A DNA stretch of 14,270 nucleotides from Anaerolineaceae bacterium UBA5311 (GCA_002411175.1 DHRN01000100.1:14230-28499); one strand, 5' to 3'. Positions 1-7,660 are shown, numbered from the stretch's first letter. A program made the numbers and translations. The notes: generated by a model from the sequence alone, not told the origin.

Positions 1-1700
1 ACCGGGATCGTATAATATTCCGAATCGGTTGGCTTGAGCTGGCAAACACCCTTTTCAAGATCGAGGTCTGCAACCTCGTACATCTCAGCATCGTGAAGAT
101 AGATCGCTTCTTTGTGCACATACCAGCGGGCGGCATTGCCATCGACAGAACCGATAAATTTAGCCTCGTTATCTTGCCCAATCACATTAAGACTGACCAC
201 ATCAGGAGTGGAAGAGCGCAACGATACCTCTGCAGCAGGGTAGCGGTCCGCCAGCCAATAATAATCATCACCCTGGCGCGTGATCGACCCGGATTGTTCC
301 AGCAGCATCAAAAAATGGGAAAGGTCTTCAGGCGTCATCGAACCGAAATTATCATCTTTTGCAAAAGGCAGCTCGAAGGCAGCGCAGCTGATGTGCTGAA
401 GCAAAATCACCAGGTTTTGCGGGTCGACCAGGGCTTGCTCAGGGTTTTGATGGACGAGGTATTCGGGGTGGGAAGCTAAATATTGATCCATGGCTTCGTT
501 GGTCACGATCAGAATGCCCAGGGCAGGCTGCTGTTTGCGCCCAGCCCTGCCGATGCGTTGACGGGTTGTGGCGATTGTGCCCGGAAAACCAACCAGGATG
601 ACCGAATCAAGGTCACCAATATCAATGCCCAGTTCCAGGGCGGAAGTGGAGAACACCGCTCGGAGAGTTCCGGATTTCAGACCTTGCTCAATATCGCGCC
701 GTTCTGTTTTCAGATAGCCACTGCGATAACCGCGAACGCTATCGCGCTCCTGGTATGGGAGGATGTTTCGCAGATAAGCGAGCAGCATTTCCACAGTGCG
801 GCGCGTGCGCGCGAAAACGAGCGATTGGTGCCCGACTTTAATCAGTTTTTGGGTAAATTTAACGCCGAAATCGAGGCTGCTTTTACGGATGCCCAGTTTT
901 TGATCTACAAAAGGTGGGTTATAGATAACCAGGTGTGTGGGACCCCTGGGAGAGCCGTCTTCTGTTATAAGATGTACTTTTTGTTCAATGAGGTTGTTGG
1001 CATGCTCTTGCGGGTTCCCGATGGTGGCGGAGGTCAGAATAAACTGGGGATAAGCATTGTAAAAAGCACAAACGCGTTTCAACCTGCGGACGAGATTGGC
1101 GAAATGTGAGCCAAAAACGCCCCGATAAATGTGCATTTCGTCAATGATTACGAAACGAAGCCTGGAAAAGAATCGAGCCCAGTTGGTATGGTGTGGAAGG
1201 ATCCCCTGGTGGAGCATATCAGGGTTAGTACTTAAAATTGTAGCTGACCTGCGCATAGCTGAACGGTGATGGTTGGGAGTATCACCGTCGTATACTGCCG
1301 GATTGATCGAGTTTGACACTAAAAGCTGCACTAATTCGGTAAAACTTTTATTCTGGTCGTTGGTCAAAGCTTTGGTGGGGAATAATGCCAGCGCGGTGGC
1401 TCCAGGCTGAACAAGCTGTTGGTTCAGGATTGGAATGCTGTAGCAAAGGCTTTTGCCACTGGAAGTTCCAGTAGAAATAACAATGTTTTCGCCATCATCA
1501 AGTCGTCTGATCGCTTCAGCCTGGTGGGAATATAACGCTGTAATCCCCTTTTTCTTCAACACCTCTTGAAGAGCCGGGTGGATGGTGTTTGGAAACGGTT
1601 CAAAAGTTGCCTCGCGAGCCGGTGTGAGTTGGTGGAAGGCTACATTTTTAGCAAATTCTGCTTCGTTCAGCCAATCAATTAGGGTTTGGGTAATATCCAT
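1..1700 (-). CDS. DEAD/DEAH-box helicase of the YprA/MrfA (Lhr-like) family, N-terminal part, cut by the left window edge
   Basis: The frame is open from the ATG at 1700 to the left edge, giving about 566 residues with no stop. Seen motifs: Walker A TGTSSGKS near residues 77-84 (Lys83), motif II DEMH at 187-190 followed by the family-typical IYRGVFGSH, motif III SAT at 224-226, and motif VI QRIGRAGR at 381-388. The family (B. subtilis YprA/MrfA is roughly 750 residues) is an ATP-driven 3'-5' DNA helicase linked to repair of mitomycin-type DNA damage, with a C-terminal DUF1998 zinc region. That region lies outside this window. It is the last visible gene of the minus-strand run, 18 bases after the SDR gene. 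The start has only a weak purine-rich stretch ahead of it. Family assignment is firm; a specific repair role is inference. Confidence 0.9.
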   Translation of the reverse strand, partial: MDITQTLIDWLNEAEFAKNVAFHQLTPAREATFEPFPNTIHPALQEVLKKKGITALYSHQAEAIRRLDDGENIVISTGTSSGKSLCYSIPILNQQLVQPGATALALFPTKALTNDQNKSFTELVQLLVSNSINPAVYDGDTPNHHRSAMRRSATILSTNPDMLHQGILPHHTNWARFFSRLRFVIIDEMHIYRGVFGSHFANLVRRLKRVCAFYNAYPQFILTSATIGNPQEHANNLIEQKVHLITEDGSPRGPTHLVIYNPPFVDQKLGIRKSSLDFGVKFTQKLIKVGHQSLVFARTRRTVEMLLAYLRNILPYQERDSVRGYRSGYLKTERRDIEQGLKSGTLRAVFSTSALELGIDIGDLDSVILVGFPGTIATTRQRIGRAGRKQQPALGILIVTNEAMDQYLASHPEYLVHQNPEQALVDPQNLVILLQHISCAAFELPFAKDDNFGSMTPEDLSHFLMLLEQSGSITRQGDDYYWLADRYPAAEVSLRSSTPDVVSLNVIGQDNEAKFIGSVDGNAARWYVHKEAIYLHDAEMYEVADLDLEKGVCQLKPTDSEYYTIP

Positions 1701-1718
1701 CTTACCATCTTCGGAAAA

Positions 1719-2543
1719 CTAAACCTTCTTTTTGGACGCCGAACGCACCAGTAAATCCATGATCGGATAAATCAGGTTACCCAGGCTTGTTCCTGCGAAA
1801 TACATGATTTTGGCTTCAAAACCAGGAATAATCGCATATTTGCCACGGGCGGCAGCCTTTAGTGTATATCGGGCAACCCAATCGGGGCTAATTGGTTTGG
1901 CGGCGCCGGAAATAGCCCTGGTTTCTGCAGGTTTATATTGATTCTCCCATTCCAGTTGAGGCGTGTCGGTGTCCGGAGGATAAAGAACGGAAACGCGGAT
2001 GCCTTTGAATTTCATTTCGGAGCGCAATGCATCGCTGAAGCCTTTTACGGCAAACTTGGCGCCGCAGTAGGCTGTGTAACCAAAGAGACCAATTACCCCG
2101 GCTATCGAAGAAACATTAATGATGTGACCCGACCCTCGCTCGATCATTCCCGGTAACAGTAACTTGACAGTATTTACCGTGCCGTGATAATCAATATCCA
2201 TCGTCCAGCGAAACACTTCGGAGGGAAGTTCCTCTATATATCCCGGACGGGCAACCCCGGCACAATTTATCAGGATATCAGGAACGGTATGGTCATCTAA
2301 GTGCTTATCGTAAAACTGACCCAGGCTGTCCTCGTCAGTGACATCGGCTGAAAAGACGCTGACGTCCGCTTCAGGGTAGCTTTCGAGGATCGAAGTTTTG
2401 GCAATTTTCAATTTTTCATAATCGCGTGCCAGGAGGATGACTCGCGCTTCCATCTCAACCAGGGCATTTGCGATCGCAAAGCCAATTCCGCTCGAGCCTC
2501 CGGTAATCAGGACGGTTCGACCGCGGTAGTAGTCTTTGGTCAT
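1719..2543 (-). CDS. SDR oxidoreductase, 3-ketosphinganine (3-ketodihydrosphingosine) reductase-like
   Basis: Classical short-chain dehydrogenase of 274 residues. Seen: cofactor loop TGGSSGIG at 14-21, NCAG at 93-96, catalytic Ser in NVSS (144-146), Tyr159 and Lys163 in YCGAK. Residues 188-211 carry YPPDTDTP, then EN, then KPAETRAIS, a stretch I recognise from eukaryotic 3-ketodihydrosphingosine reductases (KDSR/Tsc10), and the C-terminal part is hydrophobic and basic-ended as in those membrane-bound enzymes. A role in reducing a long-chain 2-amino-3-ketone or a similar ketone is therefore suggested, not shown; no serine palmitoyltransferase is in the window. I chose the ATG at 2543, which overlaps the FmdB stop as TAATG and has GGAAG eight bases upstream, over a TTG at 2567 that would overlap the zinc-ribbon gene by 25 bases. 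Confidence 0.85.
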   Translation of the reverse strand: MTKDYYRGRTVLITGGSSGIGFAIANALVEMEARVILLARDYEKLKIAKTSILESYPEADVSVFSADVTDEDSLGQFYDKHLDDHTVPDILINCAGVARPGYIEELPSEVFRWTMDIDYHGTVNTVKLLLPGMIERGSGHIINVSSIAGVIGLFGYTAYCGAKFAVKGFSDALRSEMKFKGIRVSVLYPPDTDTPQLEWENQYKPAETRAISGAAKPISPDWVARYTLKAAARGKYAIIPGFEAKIMYFAGTSLGNLIYPIMDLLVRSASKKKV

Positions 2544-2767
2544 TAATAGCTTCCGCAGCTTGAACAATCTGAAGAAGCGCAGGAGCTGCAGCTGCTGCCG
2601 CCGGTGAGGCTGGAGCCGCCGCTAAAAGCGGTTGCGACTGATACAAGCCGTTTTGTTTGGGTAGATCCGCAGGATTGGCAGGTGGTCTGATTATCGGCTT
2701 GAGAAAAAGCGCGCAGCAATTCAAATTTTTTCCCGCAAGCCTGGCAGCTATATTCGTAAATGGGCAT
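2543..2767 (-). CDS. FmdB-family zinc-ribbon protein
   Basis: A 74-residue protein beginning MPIYEYSCQACGKKFE, the hallmark opening of the FmdB/CxxC_CXXC_SSSS family. Cysteine pairs at 8/11 and 30/33 form the predicted zinc ribbon. A Gly/Ser-rich tail follows, with four more cysteines at 60, 63, 68 and 71, which could hold a second metal or disulphides. Family members are small putative regulators of unclear function (named for the FmdB of formamidase/amidase clusters). The start has AAGGAA five bases ahead of the ATG. It sits 9 bases after the threonine dehydrogenase gene, and its TAA overlaps the ATG of the next gene by one base, so translational coupling is likely. Confidence 0.88.
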   Translation of the reverse strand: MPIYEYSCQACGKKFELLRAFSQADNQTTCQSCGSTQTKRLVSVATAFSGGSSLTGGSSCSSCASSDCSSCGSY

Positions 2768-2776
2768 ATTTCCTTC

Positions 2777-3793
2777 TTAACTATATTGCTTTCGAATTGA
2801 TGGAATTAAGTATTCTTCGAAAGCCCGGGTTTGATCATAATCCGGCTGCCAGCCCCAATCATTTCGGGCAGCGGAATCGTCGGTATCTGCTGGCCAGGTG
2901 TCGACAATGCCTTGGCGCGCTTTGTCAGGCGCGAAATTGATTTTTGCGCCCGGGAAAGCAGACAAGGTGATGTCATAGATCTCCTGGGCAGTCGGGTTGA
3001 AGCTGGTGACATTGTATACGTCCTGGTGCAACTTTTCCCGGTCGGCTGCTTCGAGCATGATCAGCGATTTGACCGCATCGGGCATGACCATGAATGGCAG
3101 GACCGCGTCCGGGCGGACGAAGCAGTTATACTCGATCCCCTTGGCGGCAGCATGCAGCATTTCCGGTCCGTAATCGCTTGTGCCACCGGTCGGAATGGTT
3201 TGAGCGCTGATTAGCCCAGGGAAACGCAGGCAGCGAAAATCAACTGAAATTTGCGGGTTGTAATCGACAGCAAGCTGGCGATAATAGCGACTGTAATAGC
3301 GACCAAGGTTTTCACAATAAAGCTTATTGCAGCCATACATCGTGGTTGGTTCGGTATATTGGTCTTCCCGCACTTTGCCGGCTTGTATCTTCTGCTCCAT
3401 TGATGGCAGCCCGTAGGCAGCGATGGAGCTCGGATAGATGAATTTGACCGGTTCACCCTGCCAGTTAGCTTGTTCCACCGCTAACCGGAGCAGGTTCAGG
3501 GTACCTTCAACGTTAATCTGGTGAGCTGTTTCTGGGTTGTATTCAGCCTTGGTGGAAAGAATTGAGGCGAGGTGATAAATTGTCCTGATTTTGTGTTCCA
3601 CAACCAGCCTGCCCAATAGCAATTTATCGAGGATATCCCCAACCATATAATGGGCAACCTTAGACCGCAGCCCCTTATCGAGCGGGTTCAGGTCGAGAGC
3701 AACGATGGTGAACTCGTGTGCCGATAGATAATCGATCAAACCATGACCGATCTCTCCGTTGGCGCCTGTAATCAAAACAACATCTTCTCGCAT
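2777..3793 (-). CDS. tdh: L-threonine 3-dehydrogenase, SDR (epimerase-like) type
   Basis: Extended SDR of 338 residues. Seen: NAD-binding loop TGANGEIG at 9-16, PSSIAAYG at 121-128, catalytic Tyr153 and Lys157 in YGCNK, and RCLRFPGLIS (187-196) followed by TGGTSDYG (202-209), the signature I know from vertebrate and bacterial SDR-type threonine dehydrogenases that separates them from UDP-galactose epimerases. The expected reaction is NAD-dependent oxidation of L-threonine to 2-amino-3-ketobutyrate in the cytosol, normally passed to a CoA ligase (Kbl) to give glycine and acetyl-CoA; no kbl gene is in the window. Start is supported by AAGGAG ahead of the ATG. It is the second gene of the minus-strand run, 12 bases after the phosphatase gene. 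This type is unrelated to the zinc-dependent E. coli Tdh. Confidence 0.85.
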   Translation of the reverse strand: MREDVVLITGANGEIGHGLIDYLSAHEFTIVALDLNPLDKGLRSKVAHYMVGDILDKLLLGRLVVEHKIRTIYHLASILSTKAEYNPETAHQINVEGTLNLLRLAVEQANWQGEPVKFIYPSSIAAYGLPSMEQKIQAGKVREDQYTEPTTMYGCNKLYCENLGRYYSRYYRQLAVDYNPQISVDFRCLRFPGLISAQTIPTGGTSDYGPEMLHAAAKGIEYNCFVRPDAVLPFMVMPDAVKSLIMLEAADREKLHQDVYNVTSFNPTAQEIYDITLSAFPGAKINFAPDKARQGIVDTWPADTDDSAARNDWGWQPDYDQTRAFEEYLIPSIRKQYS

Positions 3794-3805
3794 ACTTATT
3801 TCTCC

Positions 3806-4519
3806 TTAATTATTATCATCAATTGGAAAAGAAACATACTCACGCCGGATGCTCGAAGGTGTCCCTGGTAAGACTTTGAGCACAACGACAGTCATGTCGT
3901 CCCTGGGGCGTCCGGAATCATGTGAGATGGCTTGTCTCAGGATAAAGTCAGCGATCTCCTGCACTGTGGGTTCTTCGTCGCCATCATCCAGTAAGGAACC
4001 CAGAGTAAGATTGAGGTCAATCAGGTTTTCGCTGTTGCTTCCGGCGTTGAAGACCCCTTCCGATATCAGGATGAAGATTTGCCCTGGCACCAGTTCAAAC
4101 TGGTAGACCGAAGGATTGTAACGCAATTCATCTGGATCAGAATTGATCGGTAAGGTACGGTTTTCTGCGTGATCACATGTCAATATCGGGATTGATGAGT
4201 TCTTGGTGATCACGATTGTCTTTGTTTCCAGGTCGCAGGAGATAATTGAAACCGCTACCGACGCTTTTTCATGATGTTCATTTTTTATCCTCGAAAGGAC
4301 AACGCGCGCTGAAGCGCCATCGTGAACTCCCTCTGCAATCAGGGCGAGGATGTCGTGGGCGGCTTTCATTGTCACCGCGCTTGATCGCCTGTTTTCCAAC
4401 CTGCCCTCTGCCATGACAATTGAGATGCCGCCGTTGGGTCTTTCGATCACTTCAACGCTGTTTCCTTGTTCAAGGGAAGCGTATCGATTGATTTTTGAGA
4501 TAGCTGCTTGTATTTCCAT
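3806..4519 (-). CDS. SpoIIE/PP2C-like Ser/Thr phosphatase domain protein, possibly with altered catalytic site
   Basis: A 237-residue single-domain soluble protein with no signal peptide. The C-terminal GRPRDDMTVVVLKV (203-216) is the metal-binding DDxT motif of SpoIIE/PP2C phosphatases, and LVPGQIFILISEGV (143-156) matches the usual GD-x-hydrophobic-SDG strand. In two places where the family usually has a metal-ligand Asp there is Glu: MAEG (Glu38) instead of ADG, and SEG (Glu154) instead of SDG. The usual Gly-rich tail of the first motif is also lost. It could be an active phosphatase, a changed one, or a regulatory pseudophosphatase of a partner-switching system, but no anti-sigma factor or anti-anti-sigma gene is beside it. 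It is the first gene of the leftward run. The ATG has no good ribosome site, in line with the predicted start of transcription on the ATG itself. Confidence 0.75.
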   Translation of the reverse strand: MEIQAAISKINRYASLEQGNSVEVIERPNGGISIVMAEGRLENRRSSAVTMKAAHDILALIAEGVHDGASARVVLSRIKNEHHEKASVAVSIISCDLETKTIVITKNSSIPILTCDHAENRTLPINSDPDELRYNPSVYQFELVPGQIFILISEGVFNAGSNSENLIDLNLTLGSLLDDGDEEPTVQEIADFILRQAISHDSGRPRDDMTVVVLKVLPGTPSSIRREYVSFPIDDNN

Positions 4520-4525
4520 GCCTGA

Positions 4526-4554
4526 ATTCTAAACCATTACGCCCTTAGTGTTAA
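4526..4554 (-). promoter_or_regulatory. Promoter of the leftward five-gene operon
   Basis: On the minus strand, TTAACA (4554-4549) and TAGAAT (4531-4526) are separated by 17 bases; each matches the sigma-70 consensus at five of six positions. Counting from the -10 box puts +1 at about 4519, the A of the phosphatase ATG, so the mRNA may be leaderless. The -35 box overlaps the -35 box of the plus-strand promoter. This is a prediction from pattern only. Confidence 0.55.
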
Positions 4555-4579
4555 GAAATTGCCCGGACTCATGTACAAT
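4551..4579 (+). promoter_or_regulatory. Promoter of the lipoprotein gene pair
   Basis: TTAAGA (4551-4556) and TACAAT (4574-4579) are 17 bases apart, matching four and five of six consensus positions. Predicted +1 is near 4586, giving a leader of about 28 bases that contains AAGG ahead of the ATG at 4614. It shares four bases (4551-4554) with the -35 box of the divergent minus-strand promoter. Confidence 0.5.
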
Positions 4580-4613
4580 TGAAAACCTCAACCAATTCAA
4601 AAAAAGGTAAACC

Positions 4614-6491
4614 ATGAATTTCAATCTTTCTAAACGCATATTTTTACTCTCACTTTTAATGACTTTGATCCTCAGCAGTTGCCACTCTCAGCAGACCTCG
4701 CCTGAAAACATTGTAACAACCGACTGTAAGCAGGGTTCGACTTATTATAAAATCTCTCAACTGCAGGGCAAACAGCACCGATCACCCTTTGATGGAAAGC
4801 AGGTCAGCTGTGTACATGGGATCGTTACCGCGGTAGATGGCGAAGGCTTTTATTTGCAGGACCCGAACCCTGACGATGATCCGGATACTTCGGAAGGCAT
4901 TTATGTCGATTTGTCTGTTTATGTGAATGTCAAACGGGGTGATGAGGTGATGGTAGCATCCGGCACCATTCGGGAATATAACCCGGCTGGGCTGAATGAA
5001 AATTCACTGACCGTTACCAATCTCCGCGCTGACAGTATAGAGATACTCAGGAATAATCAGCCTTTACCCGAACCAATTGTGTTAGGCGAGGGTGGCAGAA
5101 CGATTCCCAATCAGATTATTGAAAACGATGTAAAGGGAAATGTTGGGGTGAGCAATGCCTTGTTTGATCCGGATGAAGACGGCATGGATTTCTTCGAGAG
5201 CCTTGAGGGAATGCTGGTGCAGGTCAACGACGCGATCGCGATCAGTTCTGTGAACAGTTATAACGAAGTTTTTGTTTTGGCGAATATGGGTCGAAACGCG
5301 ACCGGGTTGAACGGGGGTGTATTGCTGATGAGCGAAGATGACCCTAATCCTGAACGGCTGCTGATTGACGATGCGTTTATTGCTATGCCTGAAATTGAAA
5401 TTGGGGATGCTTTCACCAGCCCGATTGTTGGCATCGTGTCTTACGATTTTGGAAACTATCGCATTCAGCCAATTGAAAAACTGGTGTATGAAAGCAATAA
5501 CCTCCTGGAAGAATTAACGAAAACCAATCTTCCCGAACTTAACGAGAGGCAAATTTCCGTTGCAACCTATAATGTGAAGAACCTGAGCCATTCAGAGTCA
5601 ATCTCCAGGCTGAGCGAAATTGCCAGGCAAATCGTGGAGGAACTAAGGATGCCGGATATCCTGGTTTTGCAAGAGGTAATGGACGATGATGGGCTCCTGG
5701 ACTCAGGGAAGAGCTCTGCGGCTGAAAACCTGGAGGCTCTTACCAGTGAAATTTTGGGGTTGGGGGGAGTTGAATACAGGTGGTTTAACATCGATCCTGA
5801 AAATAACCAAGATGGAGGCGTGGATGGTGGAAACATCCGCGTGGTAATTTTGTTCCGGATGGACAGGGGAGTCAAGTTTTTATCGGCGCTGCCCGGCGTG
5901 GCAGGCGAAGAAGTCAGTTTGCTTGGAGAAGGGCAGGATTTGCACCTGTCACTCAGCCCTGGGTTAATCTGGCCTGGCAATTCAGCGTTTATCCAAAGCA
6001 GAAAACCGATTATCGCGCAATTTCAGTTTATGGAACAATCGTTTTTTGTGATTGGCGTACATTTCAACTCAAAAGGACCGGATGGACCACTTTTTGGGGA
6101 TGAGCAGCCGCCTGATTTGGCAAGCGAAACTCAAAGAATCGCCCAGGCTAAAGCGGTGAATGGGTTTGTAAAAGACATTTTGGACCTTGACCCTGAGGCT
6201 TTCGTAATCGTGGCTGGAGATATGAACGATTTCCCCTGGACGGAAGCAATTCAGACACTAAAAGGCGATCAGCTGGAAAATTTGACAGACAGCATCGATG
6301 GAAACCAAGGATTTACGTATATCTATGAAGGGAATGGACAGATTTTTGACCAGATATTCGTATCCAAACCAATGAGCAAAAAAGTGAAAGAGCTGCATGT
6401 GTTGAATATCAATTCAGTCCTCCCTGCCAATGACCAGGTCAGTGACCATGATCCCGTTGTGGCGATTTTTGATTTTGGGACCTATGAGTAG
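4614..6491 (+). CDS. Lipoprotein with endonuclease/exonuclease/phosphatase (EEP) domain, predicted extracellular nuclease or phosphodiesterase
   Basis: A 625-residue protein with a type II signal peptide: basic start, hydrophobic stretch at 9-20, lipobox LSSC with Cys23. Residues about 40-290 look like an OB-fold-type domain seen in COG2374 secreted nucleases (GIVTAVDGEGFYLQDP, then a repeat of beta-rich segments). The EEP domain starts near 313: ATYNVKNL with Asn near 319, LQEV with the metal-binding Glu354, VHFNSKG with a catalytic-type His, GDMND with Asp536 and Asn538, and a closing SDHDP with Asp611-His612. All key residues of the fold are present, so activity on nucleic acid or another phosphodiester outside the membrane is expected; the exact substrate cannot be read. 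It overlaps the next lipoprotein gene by 8 bases, suggesting coupled translation. Confidence 0.88.
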   Translation: MNFNLSKRIFLLSLLMTLILSSCHSQQTSPENIVTTDCKQGSTYYKISQLQGKQHRSPFDGKQVSCVHGIVTAVDGEGFYLQDPNPDDDPDTSEGIYVDLSVYVNVKRGDEVMVASGTIREYNPAGLNENSLTVTNLRADSIEILRNNQPLPEPIVLGEGGRTIPNQIIENDVKGNVGVSNALFDPDEDGMDFFESLEGMLVQVNDAIAISSVNSYNEVFVLANMGRNATGLNGGVLLMSEDDPNPERLLIDDAFIAMPEIEIGDAFTSPIVGIVSYDFGNYRIQPIEKLVYESNNLLEELTKTNLPELNERQISVATYNVKNLSHSESISRLSEIARQIVEELRMPDILVLQEVMDDDGLLDSGKSSAAENLEALTSEILGLGGVEYRWFNIDPENNQDGGVDGGNIRVVILFRMDRGVKFLSALPGVAGEEVSLLGEGQDLHLSLSPGLIWPGNSAFIQSRKPIIAQFQFMEQSFFVIGVHFNSKGPDGPLFGDEQPPDLASETQRIAQAKAVNGFVKDILDLDPEAFVIVAGDMNDFPWTEAIQTLKGDQLENLTDSIDGNQGFTYIYEGNGQIFDQIFVSKPMSKKVKELHVLNINSVLPANDQVSDHDPVVAIFDFGTYE

Positions 6492-7581
6492 CAAAGATTT
6501 CAATTTTAGTAAAACGATATCGCTTTTGCTTTTAATATTCACGCTCACTGCGTGTAGTTGCACGGCAAAAACGAGTCACAAAGAACAACCTGCAGCCATT
6601 GGCGAGCTTAATGAAGTTAATCCGCTAACGACTACTTCGATAGGGGAGTACATGGTCTATGCAGTGCCATTGCCTGAGGTTGTCGCTTCGCCGAGTATGG
6701 AATTTTCAGGGTTGGCATGGCACGATGGTGATCTCGTGCTTTTGCCTCAATACCCACACGGCATCATGGGAAACCGGGACGGCGTTATCTATGCAATCCC
6801 GGCTGGTGAGGTTGAAAACATCATTGCGGATCCAGAAGCTGAAGCAGTGGTTTATGCGATTGAATTCGATGATGACGGCTTGCGAAAAACTCTTGCCGGC
6901 TTTGAAGGCTTTGAATCGTTGGTTTTTTTTGGTGACACGGTTTTCCTCACCATCGAAACGCATGGGGGCAGCCCGATGAAAGCATTTTTGGTCAAGGGGG
7001 GCGTTGAGACAAAAGACGGAAAAATTGAATCCATCACGTTATTCAGTAACCAGATCGTGGAATTGTCAGTACAGAACAGCAATAGGAATGCCAGTTATGA
7101 AGCGATTACAACTGATGGGGAATACCTCTATGCCTTCTATGAACAATACGGTTATGAACAAAATCCCAACCCTTATGTTGTCAAACTGGACCAGGACTTG
7201 AATGTGATCGCAGAAATACCATTTGACCCGGTTAATTATCGCCTTACTGATGCTGGACAGATCGACCGGGACGGTTATTTCGGGATGATTAACTATTTTT
7301 TCCCGGGGGATGAACACCTGCAGGTCAGTTCGGACCCAATTTCAGTTCGCTATGGGTTGCCGGAAAGCCACCTACAATCTGATATTGTCGAACGTTTGCT
7401 CAGATTTAAAGTAGAACCTGACCATATTACCCTGGTTGACGAAGCACCTGTCTACTTGCGTTTGCCCGACGATGGTGAAGCCAGAAATTGGGAAGGGTTT
7501 GCTGAAATACCCGGATTAGGGTTTTTTGTTGTCACAGATTCGTTTCCAAACACGATGCTTGGATTGATAAAGATAAGGTAG
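6484..7581 (+). CDS. Lipoprotein with probable beta-propeller, resembling phytase esterase-like domains
   Basis: The reading frame is open upstream, but I place the start at the ATG at 6484 (365 residues), because it gives a clean lipoprotein signal: KTISLLLLIFTLTAC with lipobox Cys24. The body has repeated short beta-strand patterns with aromatic and acidic residues: EFSGLAWHDGDLVLLPQ at about 73-89, FEGFESLVFFGDTVFL, YEAITTDGEYLYAFYEQ, and a last strand NWEGFAEIPGLGFFVVTD from 335. The alternation of 'observed value' and 'E-G/E-A' turns resembles the esterase-like-activity-of-phytase domain (PF13449), a six-bladed propeller. The match is by eye and not strong, and enzyme activity is not shown. 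It starts inside the last codons of the EEP gene (8-base overlap), so both probably act together at the outer face of the cell membrane. Confidence 0.7.
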   Translation: MSSKDFNFSKTISLLLLIFTLTACSCTAKTSHKEQPAAIGELNEVNPLTTTSIGEYMVYAVPLPEVVASPSMEFSGLAWHDGDLVLLPQYPHGIMGNRDGVIYAIPAGEVENIIADPEAEAVVYAIEFDDDGLRKTLAGFEGFESLVFFGDTVFLTIETHGGSPMKAFLVKGGVETKDGKIESITLFSNQIVELSVQNSNRNASYEAITTDGEYLYAFYEQYGYEQNPNPYVVKLDQDLNVIAEIPFDPVNYRLTDAGQIDRDGYFGMINYFFPGDEHLQVSSDPISVRYGLPESHLQSDIVERLLRFKVEPDHITLVDEAPVYLRLPDDGEARNWEGFAEIPGLGFFVVTDSFPNTMLGLIKIR

Positions 7582-7619
7582 AATTGAAATAAGTTCATCT
7601 TCATGAAAAATGGGACTTT

Positions 7620-7650
7620 TTTACATTAAAGCTGGAATTATTGTTATAAT
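7620..7650 (+). promoter_or_regulatory. Extended -10 promoter of the ABC importer operon, with palindromes
   Basis: TGTTATAAT (7642-7650) is a full extended -10 element with a perfect TATAAT. TTTACA at 7620-7625 is a possible -35 box at a long 19-base spacing. Predicted +1 is about 7657. A palindromic TTTCA-GA-TGAAA at 7655-7666 lies on the start site and a perfect TTCATGAA at 7600-7607 lies upstream; both are possible operator half-site pairs for a repressor, but they are short. Confidence 0.6.
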
Positions 7651-7660
7651 CAGCTTTCAG

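Noticed and set aside
93..1109. Two plus-strand ORFs of 128 and 208 codons
   Set aside because: They lie opposite the helicase frame, which has all helicase motifs; no ribosome sites or recognisable domains on the plus strand.
2455..2724. Minus-strand ORF of 89 codons with an Ala/Pro-rich stretch
   Set aside because: Frame-shifted reading of the Gly/Ser/Cys tail of the FmdB gene and the start of the SDR gene.
6430..6483. Upstream 18-codon extension of the second lipoprotein
   Set aside because: It would bury the signal peptide and overlap the EEP gene by 62 bases; the ATG at 6484 gives a proper lipoprotein signal.
7590..7622. Possible terminator after the second lipoprotein (TTCAT/ATGAA near a T-run)
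   Set aside because: The stem is only about five AT-rich pairs and the T-run is separated from it by several bases.
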